Translations under genes and position numbers: made by a program
Virus record (IMG/VR): IMGVR_UViG_3300021091_002693
Span: 1-39,378 of that record
Source: a virus
Length of the DNA stretch: 39,378 nt
Direction: 5' to 3' (one strand)
Notes under the pieces: model-generated
The model's database searches: none
Told to the model about the DNA's origin: nothing
The model's input: the letters and a program-made list of their open reading frames with translations, nothing else
Shown here: positions 38,497 to 39,378 of the stretch, one piece after another
Layout of the letters: each line of letters begins with the position of its first letter
How positions within the stretch are numbered: position 1 is the first letter of the stretch

Positions 38497-39378
38497 GACT
38501 CTAACTCATAAAATACAGATTTAAAGTCTCGTTCTCTGCGCTTGTCATATTCTGTAGTAAATTTTTTAAATTGATCTACTCTCCAGTCGCGTTCAACAGG
38601 AGTCATAGTTAATTTGCGAGACTTCCAAAAATCATATACCATTTGCCAAGTTTCTTTTTCAACACTCTTGATTAATTCGTCATATTTTTTCATAAATTCA
38701 TTGGTATCTTCAAAATATTTATCAACACTATCAGGCAATATGCGCAGATCAAAGTGTTTAGGATCGACTAGTCGTGCGCAATTGAACATAATATCAATGC
38801 CATCATTGCGTAACTCAATAACTTTCTTAACAAATGTTTTAAAGTTGAAAATACTTAATAATCCAAATGTCACCATGATTCTAATGGGTACATGGAATGT
38901 AGTGCTGACTCTACGTACAGTATCTTCCCACTGTTTAACATCAAGACCATCACGAATGTACTCAGCTTGTGGGCCCCATGTATCCATACTAGTATACACT
39001 TCAAGACCTTTAATAGTTTTCGCGTTTAATAGTGTGGTGGCTTTTGTAAAGAATGCTTTTAGATTCTTTTCTGGAACGCATAGATTTGTATTAACAACTA
39101 GTGTGAGATTGGGATTATGGTTTACTGCTATGAAATCTAATAACTTCATGAAGTTACGTGTAGCAAGTGGTTCGCCGCCTGTGATTCTAAGATAGCGCAA
39201 ATCTTTATATGCATCAGGTAACCAACGCCAAAATGCATCAATATAAGGGTTGTCATCTTCTGGTAGCATATCGTGCATTTTGTCTTTATGCACAGTAGGA
39301 TCTTCTACAGGATAACTACCTAATTTACGTACTTCTTGTTCCCAACGTGAACTCTGTCCAGGACTGCAATAACTACAA
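38487..39378 (-). CDS. Radical SAM protein, N-terminus outside the window
   Basis: The frame is open to the window edge; the visible part is about 296 residues. At the edge it reads CSYCSPGQSSRW, the last two cysteines of the radical SAM cluster, matching CSPMxSS in two other proteins here. RITGGEPLATRNF follows, and the C-terminus has a basic region (KSRKLTMTPVERDWR). The GTG/ATG codons after the edge (VHKDKMHDM) are internal, not starts. The N-terminal twitch module would lie beyond the window. It is the first visible gene of the three-enzyme radical SAM operon. Confidence 0.8.
   Translation of the reverse strand, partial: CSYCSPGQSSRWEQEVRKLGSYPVEDPTVHKDKMHDMLPEDDNPYIDAFWRWLPDAYKDLRYLRITGGEPLATRNFMKLLDFIAVNHNPNLTLVVNTNLCVPEKNLKAFFTKATTLLNAKTIKGLEVYTSMDTWGPQAEYIRDGLDVKQWEDTVRRVSTTFHVPIRIMVTFGLLSIFNFKTFVKKVIELRNDGIDIMFNCARLVDPKHFDLRILPDSVDKYFEDTNEFMKKYDELIKSVEKETWQMVYDFWKSRKLTMTPVERDWRVDQFKKFTTEYDKRRERDFKSVFYELESWT

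Noticed and set aside
38614-39195. A 193-codon open frame on the plus strand
   Set aside because: It lies opposite the radical SAM gene with GGEP and cluster motifs; its own translation has no motif or ribosome site.
1-39378. Integrase, attachment sites, transposases or insertion sequences
   Set aside because: No such motifs, inverted-repeat ends or target duplications were seen; the window looks like a lytic-type phage genome.

Overview
The window is a stretch of an AT-rich tailed-bacteriophage genome, most likely a large T4-like (myovirus-type) phage of a Gram-negative, probably aquatic, proteobacterium. Evidence: almost every base is coding, genes overlap by a few bases, late-promoter boxes of the T4 type (TATAAATA) sit in front of several genes, and there is a spanin pair (which implies an outer membrane). 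The phage structural N-terminal signature NDGEGDPLRTAFQKINNNF is present, as are phage-typical metabolic genes (thyA, speD, MoxR/VWA pair, carbamoyltransferase). The window also carries its own circularly permuted tmRNA gene, whose tag ANDDVYALAA resembles beta/gammaproteobacterial tags. No family was checked against a database; all names come from motifs read by eye.

Layout. 0-0.6 kb: a partial small membrane protein and a virion/tail protein (minus strand). 0.67-1.4 kb: spanin pair (plus). 1.4-6.1 kb: a tightly overlapping minus-strand operon running thyA, a small conserved gene, an NAD-dependent epimerase, a twitch-type radical SAM protein and a DegT-family aminotransferase. 6.1-8.4 kb: a run of small phage genes of unknown function. 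8.3-12.6 kb: a VWA/HExxH protein, a 2OG-Fe(II)-oxygenase-like protein, a MoxR AAA+ ATPase and small genes. Four transcription units here have near-consensus sigma70-type promoters sharing GGCTTGAC, and a 19-bp RNA stem lies between moxR and the oxygenase. 12.6-14.3 kb: an APS-kinase/HxGH-nucleotidyltransferase fusion and a pol-beta-type nucleotidyltransferase. 14.3-14.7 kb: permuted tmRNA with terminator. 14.7-16.4 kb: a small gene, an SPPY DNA methyltransferase with an apparently leaderless promoter, and a tRNA-like element. 16.4-24.4 kb: speD and a 2,511-residue protein made mostly of about 26 tandem 65-68-residue FDFSW repeats.

24.4-39.4 kb is an accessory biosynthetic region. On the minus strand are SGNH-like proteins, a carbamoyltransferase, a glycosyltransferase-like protein, a prolyl-hydroxylase-like oxygenase and four radical SAM proteins, the last cut by the window end. 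On the plus strand is a three-gene operon: a half-length DegT aminotransferase, a B12-binding-type radical SAM enzyme and an amidinotransferase. Together with the 1.4-4.7 kb operon this gives six radical SAM enzymes, two DegT proteins, a carbamoyl- and an amidino-transferase, three SGNH proteins and two 2OG oxygenases. My inference is a phage-encoded pathway that builds and decorates an unusual sugar, glycan or peptide, plausibly a cell-surface or virion modification. The substrate cannot be read from the sequence.
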